The notes below the pieces were generated by a model that was not told the DNA's origin, did not search any database, and worked only from the letters and a program-made list of their open reading frames with translations. Of a stretch of DNA of 64,000 nucleotides, positions 8,787-17,174 are shown piece by piece. Source of the DNA: Kitasatospora sp. MMS16-BH015. GTDB lineage: Bacteria > Actinomycetota > Actinomycetes > Streptomycetales > Streptomycetaceae. The stretch lies in NCBI RefSeq assembly GCF_002943525.1, contig NZ_CP025394.1, positions 7,579,001 to 7,643,000 on the forward strand. The letters run 5' to 3'. How positions within the stretch are numbered: the first letter of the stretch is position 1; every line of letters begins with the position of its first letter. The position numbers and the translations under genes were made by a program.

Positions 8787-9596
8787 ATGAGCAGCACTCT
8801 GCCTCCCAATGTCCGACCGATGCGCCGGGCCGAGGACCTCGCGGCGCCGCACCGCCGGCCCATGCGCCGTGCGACGGACGGCTACGTCAGCCGCCACACC
8901 GTCAGCCTGGTGGTCCCGGCGCGCAACGAGGCCCGGAACATCCCGTGGGTCTTCGAGCAGATCCCGCGCTGCGTCGGCGAGGTGATCCTGGTCGACGGGT
9001 CCTCCACCGACGCGACCGTGGCGATCGCCAGCCACTGCCTGCCGAGCGTGCGCAGCGTCCAGCAGAGCGGCCCCGGCAAGGGCAACGCGCTGCGCACCGG
9101 CTTCGAGGCCGCCACCGGCGAGTACATCGTGATGATGGACGCCGACGGCTCGATGTGGCCCGGGGAGATCCCGCACTACCTGCACTTCCTCGACAACGGC
9201 TACGACTTCGTCAAGGGCTCGCGCTGCATCGCCGGCGGCGGCTCGCTCGACTTCACCCGGGTGCGCTCGCTCGGCAACCGGGCGCTGCTCGCGCTGGTCA
9301 ACCAGCTCTACCACACCCGGCTCACCGACCTCTGCTACGGCTACTGCGCCTTCCGCCGCAGCTTCCTGGACACCCTGGACCTGCGCTCCTCGGGCTTCGA
9401 GATCGAGGCCGAGATGATCGCGCACGCCCTCCGCTCGGGCCTTCGGATCGCCGAGGTGCCCAGCCTCGAACTTCCCCGCCGCAGTGGCCGCTCGCACCTG
9501 CACGCCGTCTCCGACGGCCGCCGGGTGCTGCGGACCTTGCTCGCCGAGCGCCCCGGTGCCCGGTCCGCGGCGCTCCACGCCGTGGGGGAGCGATGA
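8787..9596 (+). CDS. GT2 family glycosyltransferase (dolichyl-phosphate-mannose-synthase-like)
   Basis: A cytoplasmic GT-A-fold glycosyltransferase of about 269 aa. Seen: VSLVVPARNEARNIPWVF, VILVDGSSTDAT, GKGNALRTGFEAATGEYIVMMDADGS with the metal-binding DxD, and FVKGSRCIAGGGSLDF. This is the pattern of polyprenol-phosphate sugar synthases and UDP-glucose GT2 enzymes. No membrane helix follows. The ATG at 8787 (GTG at 8784 in the same frame) follows a GGAGAGG ribosome-binding site. It is the first gene of a chain in which most genes overlap the next by 4 bp. The stop lies within the next start (ATGA), indicating translational coupling. Confidence 0.9.
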   Translation: MSSTLPPNVRPMRRAEDLAAPHRRPMRRATDGYVSRHTVSLVVPARNEARNIPWVFEQIPRCVGEVILVDGSSTDATVAIASHCLPSVRSVQQSGPGKGNALRTGFEAATGEYIVMMDADGSMWPGEIPHYLHFLDNGYDFVKGSRCIAGGGSLDFTRVRSLGNRALLALVNQLYHTRLTDLCYGYCAFRRSFLDTLDLRSSGFEIEAEMIAHALRSGLRIAEVPSLELPRRSGRSHLHAVSDGRRVLRTLLAERPGARSAALHAVGER

Positions 9597-10915
9597 TGAA
9601 TGGCTCCGACCGGCGCACCGCAGCAGCCTGCCCGCGCCCCGCCGCCCGTGACTCGCTCCGCACCCCCGTCGGCGTCGCCGAACTGGACCTGGACGCGCCC
9701 GGTGAGCTGCGCTCGCCCGGTGGCCTCGGGCCGGCCGACCCGGGCGGCCGCGTGCTGGCGTTGGTGCGGCTGCACGGACACCCGCTCGGCTTGGTCACGG
9801 CCACCGGCACCCCCGGCGACACCGCCGGGCTGCGCCGGGCGCTGGTCGATGCCGCCTACCGGGAACTGCCCGTTCCCGCCCTGTCCACCGCGACACCCGC
9901 GGCGCGCCGAAGTCGGGTCGGCCGCGCCCGGGTGCCGGCGGACCCTCCGACCGTCAGTGTGGTGGTCTGCACCCGCGACCGGCCGGGGATGCTGCGACAG
10001 TGCCTCGACTCCCTGCTGCGGACCGGCTACCCGCGGGTCGAGGTCATCGTCGTGGACAACGCGCCCGGCGACGATGCCACGAAGGAACTCGTCCAGGCGT
10101 GCTACCCGGGCCTGGTCCGCTACCTGCGCGAGCCGGTGGCGGGCCTGGCCCGGGCCCGGAACACCGGGCTCGCCGCCGCGAGCGGCGAGCTCTGCGCCTT
10201 CGCCGACGACGACCTGATCGTGGACGCCGGCTGGGTGCAGGCCCTCGCCGAGCGCTTCGGCGAGGACGAGGGCGTCGCCTGCGTCACCGGGCTCGTGCTG
10301 CCCGCCGAGCTGGAGACCGAGGCGCAGGCCACCCTGGAGCGCTACGGCGGCTACTCGCGGGGCTTCACCGCCCGCAGCTGGTCGCTGCGCGAACTCGCCG
10401 AGGACCCGCTGCTGCGGTTCTCCGTCGGCCGCTTCGGCTCCGGGGCGAACATGGCCTTCCGCACCTCCGTGCTGCGCCGCCTCGGCGGCTTCGACCCGGC
10501 CACCGGCACCGGCACCCCCGCCCGGGGCGGCGAGGAACTGCTGGCCTTCTTCCGGGTGTTGGGCGCCGGGCACACCATCGCCTACCAGCCCGACGCGATC
10601 GTCTGGCACCGCCACCCGCGCACCCGGCAGGACCTGGTGGACCACGTCTTCGGCTTCGGCGTCGGCTTCGGTGCCTACCTGGCCGCGGCCGTCACCCACC
10701 AGCCCGCCGTACTCGCCGAGTTGGTGCGCCGGCTGCCGCTGGGCGTCCGGAAGTGGTACGCGGCCCGGCGGGCCTGCCCCCCGGCCGCCGTCAACGCGGT
10801 GCACGACGGCGCGCTGGCCCGGCTGGAGTTCCGCGGCCTGCTGTACGGGCCGGTCGGGTACCTGCGCAGCGTGCACCGCCAGCACGCGTCCCTGCGGGCC
10901 GGTGAGCCGTCATGA
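9593..10915 (+). CDS. GT2 family glycosyltransferase A of a paralogous pair
   Basis: A 440-aa protein with an N-terminal extension of ~115 residues (GVAELDLDAPGELRSPGG...) before a GT2 domain: VSVVVCTRDRPGMLRQCLDSLL, VIVVDNAPGDDATKELV, LARARNTGLAAASGELCAFADDD (DxD-type motif) and NMAFRTSVLRRLGGFDPATG. It shares this whole layout with the next gene, including the extension, so the two look like a tandem duplication. It is probably one of several enzymes that build a repeat unit. Its start overlaps the previous stop and its stop overlaps the next start, both as ATGA. Confidence 0.9.
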   Translation: MMNGSDRRTAAACPRPAARDSLRTPVGVAELDLDAPGELRSPGGLGPADPGGRVLALVRLHGHPLGLVTATGTPGDTAGLRRALVDAAYRELPVPALSTATPAARRSRVGRARVPADPPTVSVVVCTRDRPGMLRQCLDSLLRTGYPRVEVIVVDNAPGDDATKELVQACYPGLVRYLREPVAGLARARNTGLAAASGELCAFADDDLIVDAGWVQALAERFGEDEGVACVTGLVLPAELETEAQATLERYGGYSRGFTARSWSLRELAEDPLLRFSVGRFGSGANMAFRTSVLRRLGGFDPATGTGTPARGGEELLAFFRVLGAGHTIAYQPDAIVWHRHPRTRQDLVDHVFGFGVGFGAYLAAAVTHQPAVLAELVRRLPLGVRKWYAARRACPPAAVNAVHDGALARLEFRGLLYGPVGYLRSVHRQHASLRAGEPS

Positions 10916-12087
10916 CCCTGGTGGTCGAGCCGGCCCGGGTGGTCGCGTACGAGTTGGACGAACCGGCCGTGCTGCGCGCCCCCGGCGGGCTGCCCACCAC
11001 GGTGGGCGGCGGGCCGGTGCTGGCGCTGCTGCGGCGGCACGGGCACCCGCTGGCGCTCACCCGGGCCGTGGGCGGTGCGCCACTGATGGACGAACTCGCC
11101 CGGGCCGCCGGTGAGTTGCCCGAGCCCGGGGCCGCCGTGGCGGCCCTCGACGGGCCCGCGGTGAGCGTCATCCTGTGCACCCGGGACCGCACCCCGCTGC
11201 TCCCCGGCTGCCTGGACGCGCTGCTGCGCACCACGCACCGGCCGTTCGAACTGCTGCTGGTCGACAACGCTCCCGGCACCGACGCCACCGAGCGGCTGGT
11301 GCGGGAGCGCTATGCCGGGAGCGTCACCTACCTGCGCGAGCCGCTGCCCGGTCTGGCCAGGGCCCGGAACACCGGGCTGGCGGCCGCGCGGGGCGAGGTC
11401 TGCGCCTTCACCGACGACGACGCCGTGGTGGAGCCCGGCTGGGTGGGGGCGCTGGCCGCGACCTTCCGGGCGGAGCCCGCGGTCGGGTGCGTCACCGGCC
11501 TGGTGCTGCCCGCCGAGCTGGAGACCGAGGCGCAGGTGCAGTTCGAGCGGGACTTCGGCTTCGGCCGGGGCTTCGCGCCCCGGCGCTGGTCGCTGCGCGA
11601 ACCGCCCGGTGACCCGCTCTTCCCGTTCGCGGGCAGCCGGTACGGCACCGGCGCCAACATGGCCTTCCGGACCTCCGTGCTGCGCGGCATCGGCGGCTTC
11701 GACCCGGCCACCGGCACCGGCACCCCCACCGGCGGCGGCGAGGACCTGCTCGCCTTCCTCCAGGTGATCACCGCCGGGCACACCCTGGCCTACCAGCCGG
11801 ACGCCCTGCTCTGGCACCGCCACCGCCGCACCGGCGCCGCCCTCGACACCCAGCTGCACGGCTTCGGCGTCGGCTACGGCGCCTACCTGACGGCGGCCGT
11901 GCTCGACCGCCCCCGCCTGCTCCTGGCCCTGCTCCGCCGCCTCCCGGCCGGTCTCCGCCAGGCCCGCCGCGGCGACACCCCCGCCTCGCTCGACCGGATC
12001 GACCTGCGGGGCGTCCTGCAGGGCCCGGCCGCCTACCTGGCCAGCCGCAGACTGCAGCGCCGCATGGAACGAAGGGGTGAGCGGTGA
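10912..12087 (+). CDS. GT2 family glycosyltransferase B of a paralogous pair
   Basis: A 391-aa paralogue of the preceding enzyme. Shared landmarks are the N-terminal ELDEPAVLRAPGGLP region, VSVILCTRDRTPLLPGCLDALL, LLLVDNAPGTDATERLV, LARARNTGLAAARGEVCAFTDDD, CVTGLVLPAELETEAQ and NMAFRTSVLRGIGGFDPATG. The N-terminal non-catalytic region is shorter (about 80 residues). Residues differ around the probable acceptor site (GYSRGF versus GFGRGF), so the two copies may add different sugars or act at successive steps. Start and stop are both overlapped with neighbours. Confidence 0.9.
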   Translation: MTLVVEPARVVAYELDEPAVLRAPGGLPTTVGGGPVLALLRRHGHPLALTRAVGGAPLMDELARAAGELPEPGAAVAALDGPAVSVILCTRDRTPLLPGCLDALLRTTHRPFELLLVDNAPGTDATERLVRERYAGSVTYLREPLPGLARARNTGLAAARGEVCAFTDDDAVVEPGWVGALAATFRAEPAVGCVTGLVLPAELETEAQVQFERDFGFGRGFAPRRWSLREPPGDPLFPFAGSRYGTGANMAFRTSVLRGIGGFDPATGTGTPTGGGEDLLAFLQVITAGHTLAYQPDALLWHRHRRTGAALDTQLHGFGVGYGAYLTAAVLDRPRLLLALLRRLPAGLRQARRGDTPASLDRIDLRGVLQGPAAYLASRRLQRRMERRGER

Positions 12088-13445
12088 TGACCGCCGGGCT
12101 GGCCGCGCCGCGGGCTCGGGAGTGCTCCTGTCCGGTGCCGCTGCCGTGCCAGTGCGGGTTCGCCACGCTGCTGCTGGCCCGGCTGCGGGCGCTGCGCCCG
12201 GGGGAGCCGCTGGTGCGCAACGGGCAGCTGCTGGCCGCCAGTTCGGTGGTGGCGGCGGCGCTCGGGTCGGTGTTCTGGGTCTGCGCCACCCGGTGGTACG
12301 ACCCCGCGACGGTCGGCCGCAGCTATGCCGCGATCTCCGCCGTCGGGCTGCTCTCCGCGCTCGGGCGGTTCAACCTCGACCACGTGCTGACCAGATTCCT
12401 GCCCACCGCCGGGCGGCACACCCGGCGGCTGGTGCTGCGCTGCTACGCCGTCAGCGCGGCGGCCAGCGCGCTGGCCGCCGCGCTCTTCCTGCTCGCCGTG
12501 CCCTGGATCTCCCCGGCCCTGTCCTACCTGCGCACCCCGGGCCTGGCCGTCGCCTTCACCGGCGCCGCCGCCGCGTTCTCCCTCTTCGTGCTGCAGGACG
12601 GCGCGCTGACGGGGCTGGGCCGGATGGGCTGGGTGCTCGGGGAGAACTCGGTCTTCGCCCTGGCCAAGGCCGTCCTGCTGGCCGCCTGCGCGGCCCTCGC
12701 CGTGACCAGCGGCATCCTGCTCTCCTGGGCCGGCGCCATGGTGGTGGCCATCGCGCTCACCAACGTGGTGCTGTTCCGCCACGCGGTGCCCGCCCACCAC
12801 CGGGCCGACCGCACCGGCGCCCCCGCGCCCGAGCGGGTCGCCCGCTACGCCACCGCCGACTACCTGGGGAACCTGGCCGGGATCGCGGCCAGCAGCACCG
12901 TGCCGCTGCTGGTCCTCGGCCACCTGGGCGCCGAGCAGAACGCCTACTACTCGCTCGCCTACGTCATCTCCGACACCCTCTACGTGATCGCCTTCTCGAT
13001 GGGCGGCTCGCTGGTGGTCGAGGCCGCCCGGGCCCCCGAGCGGCTCGGCGAGCTGGCCCGCCGGATGCTGCGGCACAGCGGGCTGCTGCTGATCGTGGCC
13101 ACCGCCACCGTCGCGCTGGCCGCCCCCTGGATCCTGCGGCTGTTCGGCCCCGGCTACGCCGAACACGGCGCCACCGCCCTGCGGCTGATGGCGCTCTCCG
13201 CCCTGCCGAACGCGGTGCTCGCCGTCGCGATCGGCGCCGCCCGGGTGCGCCGGGCGCTCGGCTGGCTGTTCGGCGCCCAACTGGCCTTCGCAGCCATGCT
13301 GCTGAGCCTGGTGCTCACCCTGCTGCCGGCCCTCGGCCTGACCGGCGTCGGCCTGGCCTGGCTGCTCACCTCCAGTCTGCTGGCGCTCGGCCTGCTACTC
13401 ACCCTGCCGCGCTGGCTGCCCTCACCCTCCCGGAGCACGCGATGA
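12084..13445 (+). CDS. Wzx-type lipopolysaccharide/polysaccharide flippase (MVF/MOP superfamily)
   Basis: A membrane protein of about 453 aa with ~12 hydrophobic segments, organised like Wzx/MATE-type exporters of undecaprenyl-linked repeat units (RATRWYDPATVGRSYAAIS-like first loop, then LGHLGAEQNAYYSLAYVISDTLY in the middle). An unusual N-terminus carries four cysteines in ECSCPVPLPCQCG before the first helix. Context (four GT2s, a deacetylase and a large membrane protein) supports a Wzx/Wzy-type export route for a glycan. GTG at 12084 and ATG at 12087 are both possible starts, and both overlap the previous stop. Confidence 0.85.
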   Translation: MMTAGLAAPRARECSCPVPLPCQCGFATLLLARLRALRPGEPLVRNGQLLAASSVVAAALGSVFWVCATRWYDPATVGRSYAAISAVGLLSALGRFNLDHVLTRFLPTAGRHTRRLVLRCYAVSAAASALAAALFLLAVPWISPALSYLRTPGLAVAFTGAAAAFSLFVLQDGALTGLGRMGWVLGENSVFALAKAVLLAACAALAVTSGILLSWAGAMVVAIALTNVVLFRHAVPAHHRADRTGAPAPERVARYATADYLGNLAGIAASSTVPLLVLGHLGAEQNAYYSLAYVISDTLYVIAFSMGGSLVVEAARAPERLGELARRMLRHSGLLLIVATATVALAAPWILRLFGPGYAEHGATALRLMALSALPNAVLAVAIGAARVRRALGWLFGAQLAFAAMLLSLVLTLLPALGLTGVGLAWLLTSSLLALGLLLTLPRWLPSPSRSTR

Positions 13446-14425
13446 CCACCCCGACCCTCTCCGTCGTGATCTGCAGCTACACCATGGCCCGGTGGGACGA
13501 CGTCCGCGCCGCCCTGGCCTCCGTGCGGGCCCAGCAGCGGCCGCCCGAGGAGATCATCCTGGTGGTGGACCACTGCCCCGAGCTGGCCGAGCGGCTCGCC
13601 CGGCACGACCCGCAGGCCCGCCTGGTGCTCAGCGCCGAGCGGCCCGGCGTCTCGGGGGCCCGCAACACCGGACTGGCCGCGGCGGGCGGCGAGATCCTCG
13701 CCTTCCTCGACGACGACGCGGTGGCCGAACCGGACTGGACCGAGCAGCTGGTCGCCCCCTACGCGGACCCCGCGGTGCTCGGGGTCGGCGGCCTGGTCAC
13801 CTCCTGGTGGGAGCGCGGGCGGCCGAGCTGGTTCCCGCCCGAGTTCGACTGGGTGGTCGGCTGCTCCTACCCCGGCTCGCCCGAACACACCTCCGCCGTA
13901 CGGAACTTCATCGGCGCCAACATGTCCTTCCGGCGCGCCGCGGTGGCCGCCGCCGGCGGCTTCCGCAGCGACCTGGGGCGGGTCGGCACCAGCCCCTACG
14001 GCTGCGAGGAGACCGAGCTCTGCCTGCGGCTGACCGCCCTGCACCCCGGCGCCGAACTGCGCTACGAGCCGCGGGCGGTGGTGCGCCAGCACGTGCCGCC
14101 GGCCCGGGCCAAGGTCTCCTACTTCGTCAGCCGCTGCTACGCCGAGGGCCGCTCCAAGGCCCGGGTGGCCGGGTACACCGGCACCCGCTCGGCGCTCGCC
14201 AGCGAACGGCGCTACCTGCGCCGGACCATCCCGGCCGCCGTGGGGCGCTCGCTCGCCCAGCGGCGCTGGTCCGCGGCCGGCGCGCTGGTCGGCGGCGTCT
14301 CGGCCACCGTGGTCGGCTACGCGGGCGGCCGGCTCGCCCCGGGCGTCAAGCCCGCCGCCGATCCCCGGCCGGCGGCGCCCGAGGCCGTGCGGGTGAGCGA
14401 GGACGCGAGGGGGCGGCGGACATGA
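13442..14425 (+). CDS. GT2 family glycosyltransferase (third type)
   Basis: A 327-aa GT2 enzyme: LSVVICSYTMARWDDVRAAL, EIILVVDHCPELAERL, GVSGARNTGLAAAGGEILAFLDDD and NMSFRRAAVAAAGGF, followed by the ETELCLRL acidic motif. The C-terminal ~80 residues contain hydrophobic stretches (SAAGALVGGVSATVVGYAGG) that may associate with the membrane. It is related to, but clearly distinct from, the paralogous pair upstream. The ATG at 13442 overlaps the flippase stop (ATGA) and the stop overlaps the next gene. Confidence 0.9.
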   Translation: MTTPTLSVVICSYTMARWDDVRAALASVRAQQRPPEEIILVVDHCPELAERLARHDPQARLVLSAERPGVSGARNTGLAAAGGEILAFLDDDAVAEPDWTEQLVAPYADPAVLGVGGLVTSWWERGRPSWFPPEFDWVVGCSYPGSPEHTSAVRNFIGANMSFRRAAVAAAGGFRSDLGRVGTSPYGCEETELCLRLTALHPGAELRYEPRAVVRQHVPPARAKVSYFVSRCYAEGRSKARVAGYTGTRSALASERRYLRRTIPAAVGRSLAQRRWSAAGALVGGVSATVVGYAGGRLAPGVKPAADPRPAAPEAVRVSEDARGRRT

Positions 14426-15234
14426 GAGCCGTGCCCGTCTTCCTCTACCACTCGGTCTCCGACGACCCGCCCGCCTGGATCGCCCCGTGGACGGTGCGCC
14501 CGGCCGCCTTCCGGCAGCAGCTGGCCAGGATCGTGGACAGCGGCCTGGAGGTGGTGCCGCTGCGCCGCCTGGTCGCGGCCGTCCACGGCGGCCCGGCGCT
14601 GCCCGCCAAGGCGGCGGTGCTCACCTTCGACGACGGCTTCGCCGACTTCTACTGGACGGTCGCCCCGATCCTGAACGACCTCGGGCTGCCCGCGACGCTG
14701 TACCTCACCGTAGGCGCGATCCACCCGCCCGGCGGGCGCCCCACCGGCAGCCTGCTGCCGCCGGCGCCGATGCTCAACTGGCGGCAGGTCACCACCCTGG
14801 ACGCCACCGGCATCGAGATCGGCGGCCACTCGCAGACCCACGCCCAGCTGGACGTCATCAGGGGCGCGCAGGTCACCGATGAGATCGTCACCAGCAAGCA
14901 CCGCCTGGAGGAGGCACTCGGCCACGAGGTCTCCGCCTTCGCCTACCCGCACGGCTACTCCAGCCCCGCCGTGCGACGCACCGTCCGGGAAGCCGGCTGG
15001 CACTCGGCCACGGCGGTGGAGAACAGCTTCAGCTCGGCCGACGACGACCCCCTGCGGATCAGCAGGCTGATGCTGCACCACGACACCCCCACGGAGGTCT
15101 TCCAGCACTGGACCGAGGGCCTGGGCGCCCGCACGGCGCCGTTCAACGAGACCCTCTACACCCGCTACTGGCGCACCTACCGCCGGTTCCGGGCGGCGAT
15201 CGGCAGCCCCGTCGGCGGCCCCTCGCAGAGCTGA
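14422..15234 (+). CDS. Polysaccharide deacetylase (CE4/NodB family)
   Basis: A 270-aa CE4 deacetylase with the metal and catalytic motif TFDDG at residues 68-72 and the His pair of the second motif in GGHSQTH (H136, H140), plus FAYPHGY. CE4 enzymes remove N- or O-acetyl groups from glycans. No signal peptide is visible, so it may act on lipid-linked intermediates in the cytoplasm or be exported in another way. Its position between glycosyltransferases and the membrane proteins suggests that the polymer contains N-acetylated sugars that are partly deacetylated. Confidence 0.9.
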   Translation: MRAVPVFLYHSVSDDPPAWIAPWTVRPAAFRQQLARIVDSGLEVVPLRRLVAAVHGGPALPAKAAVLTFDDGFADFYWTVAPILNDLGLPATLYLTVGAIHPPGGRPTGSLLPPAPMLNWRQVTTLDATGIEIGGHSQTHAQLDVIRGAQVTDEIVTSKHRLEEALGHEVSAFAYPHGYSSPAVRRTVREAGWHSATAVENSFSSADDDPLRISRLMLHHDTPTEVFQHWTEGLGARTAPFNETLYTRYWRTYRRFRAAIGSPVGGPSQS

Positions 15235-15275
15235 ACCGCAGTGAGCTGACCCGACAGCCCGAGGAGGGCATCCCG

Positions 15276-17174
15276 ATGGTCGATCAGCAGACCGCGGACG
15301 CCATGCGTCCCCCGGCCGTTCTCGCGGCCCCCGCCCGTGGGCACCCGCCCACCAGCCGTGCGGGGTGGGCGGCCCGGGTGCTGCTGCCGCTGGCCCTGCT
15401 CCTGTGGGCCCTCGCCCTGAGCGGCACCCGGCTGAGCCGGATGGGCGACCTGGGCCTGATCCAGGCCCTCCCCCCGACGTACTGGGCCGCGGTGGCCCTG
15501 CTCACCGTCGGCTTCGCCACCGCGCTGCGCGAGCCGCGCACCTCCCGGCGCTGGCCCGCCGCCTACGTCTGCGCGCTGGTCGTGGTCATCCACGCCACCC
15601 CGAGCCTGCTCTACCCGACCGTGCGCTACGCGTGGTCGTGGAAGCACCTGGCGATCATCGACGCGATGCTGCGGCACGGCGGCCCGGTGCCGAACGCCGG
15701 CCACCTGGACGTCTACAACCAGTGGCCCGGCTTCTTCGAGCTGAACGGCGCCGTGCTCCGGGCCACCGGGCTCTCCTCGGCGGCCGGCCTGGCCGCCTGG
15801 TACCCCCTGCTGGCCAACCTGCTGCTGATCGCGCCGCTGCTGCTGGTCTTCCGGACGCTCACCGGCGACCGGCGGCTGGTCTGGGGCGCGGTGTGGCTGT
15901 ACTTCGCGACCTCCTGGATCGGACAGGACTACTTCTCACCGCAGGCCTTCGCCTACCTGCTGTACGTGACGGTGATCGCCCTGGTGCTGCGCCGCCTGCC
16001 GCAGCCGGGCGACCCGCAGGGCGGAGCGGCGTCCGGGGCCCGGGCGCTCAGCCGGCCCCCCGGGAGCGGGTGGCGGCTCGGGCCCTTCCTGGCGGTGGTG
16101 GTGCTGATCGCCGCGATCGTCTGCTCGCACCAGCTCACCCCGCTGATGCTGATCAGCACGCTGGCCCTGCTGGCGCTGCGGCGCCGCTACCGGAGCGTCG
16201 TGCTGCCGGTGCTCGGTGCGGCCGTGGGCCTCACCCTGGCCTGGGACGCGACGGTGGCCCGGCCCTACATCAGCGAGAACCTCACCAAGCTGATCGCCGC
16301 TCTGGCCTCACCGGACAACAACGCGCTGCCCGGCATCGCCCGGATGGCCGCCCCGGCGCCCGCCCAGGTGATCGCCTCCTGGGTCGACCGCGGTCTCACC
16401 GCCGGGGTGCTGCTGCTCGCGCTGTTCGCCCTGCTGCGGCACCGGTGGACCAGGCGCACCCCGCTGCCCTGGCTGCTGCTCGGCCCGCTGCCGCTGCTGC
16501 TGGCCAACAACTACGGCGGCGAGATGGTCTTCCGGGCCTACCTCTTCGCGCTCCCCGCCGCCGCCTTCCTCGGTGCCACGCTGGTCGTGCCCACCAGCCG
16601 CGGCCACCTGCTCCGGGTCTGGTGCTCGGTCGGCACGATCCTGGTGCTGCTGGCCGGTCTGTTCGCCGGCTACTACAGCAAGGAGGCGATGAACTACTTC
16701 ACGCCGCAGGAGGTCGCCGCCGCGCAGTACGTCGCCCGGACGGCCCCGGCCGGCTCGCGGATCGTCACCGTGACGGCCGACCTGCCCGGCGGTGAGGACC
16801 GCTACGACGAGCACCAGTGGCTGGTCCTGGCCCAGGCCCCGCTGCCCGACCTGAAGCGGCTGCTCGCCGACCCGGCCGCCGAGCTCGTCGCCGCTCTGGA
16901 CGACCGGACCCTGACCGGGCCCTCCTACCTGGTGCTCACCCGGGCCCAGGCCGCCGAGTGCCGGCTGACCGGCGTCCTGCCGGCCGACACCGTGGACCGG
17001 GCGCGCGCCGTGGCCGCCTCCTCCCCGGACTACCGTCCGGTCTTCGCCAACCAGGACGCCGTCGTCTACCTGTACGCCCCCGGCACCCCCGCCGGCACCG
17101 GCACCGCCCCCGTGAGCCCCTCGTCCGTCCCGGACAGCCTGGGCTCGGCCCCGATCGGGAGTGACCAGCCATGA
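15276..17174 (+). CDS. Large multi-spanning membrane protein, putative glycan polymerase or GT-C-like transferase
   Basis: A 632-aa protein with about 11-13 transmembrane helices and a soluble C-terminal part from about residue 490. The first long loop holds WSWKHLAIIDAMLRHGG and HLDVYNQWPGFFELNG, acidic and aromatic residues of the kind seen in extracytoplasmic loops of GT-C glycosyltransferases and Wzy polymerases. No diagnostic motif lets me decide between polymerase and transferase. It starts 41 bp after the deacetylase with a GAGGAGGG ribosome-binding site, and its stop overlaps the next start (ATGA). Confidence 0.7.
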   Translation: MVDQQTADAMRPPAVLAAPARGHPPTSRAGWAARVLLPLALLLWALALSGTRLSRMGDLGLIQALPPTYWAAVALLTVGFATALREPRTSRRWPAAYVCALVVVIHATPSLLYPTVRYAWSWKHLAIIDAMLRHGGPVPNAGHLDVYNQWPGFFELNGAVLRATGLSSAAGLAAWYPLLANLLLIAPLLLVFRTLTGDRRLVWGAVWLYFATSWIGQDYFSPQAFAYLLYVTVIALVLRRLPQPGDPQGGAASGARALSRPPGSGWRLGPFLAVVVLIAAIVCSHQLTPLMLISTLALLALRRRYRSVVLPVLGAAVGLTLAWDATVARPYISENLTKLIAALASPDNNALPGIARMAAPAPAQVIASWVDRGLTAGVLLLALFALLRHRWTRRTPLPWLLLGPLPLLLANNYGGEMVFRAYLFALPAAAFLGATLVVPTSRGHLLRVWCSVGTILVLLAGLFAGYYSKEAMNYFTPQEVAAAQYVARTAPAGSRIVTVTADLPGGEDRYDEHQWLVLAQAPLPDLKRLLADPAAELVAALDDRTLTGPSYLVLTRAQAAECRLTGVLPADTVDRARAVAASSPDYRPVFANQDAVVYLYAPGTPAGTGTAPVSPSSVPDSLGSAPIGSDQP

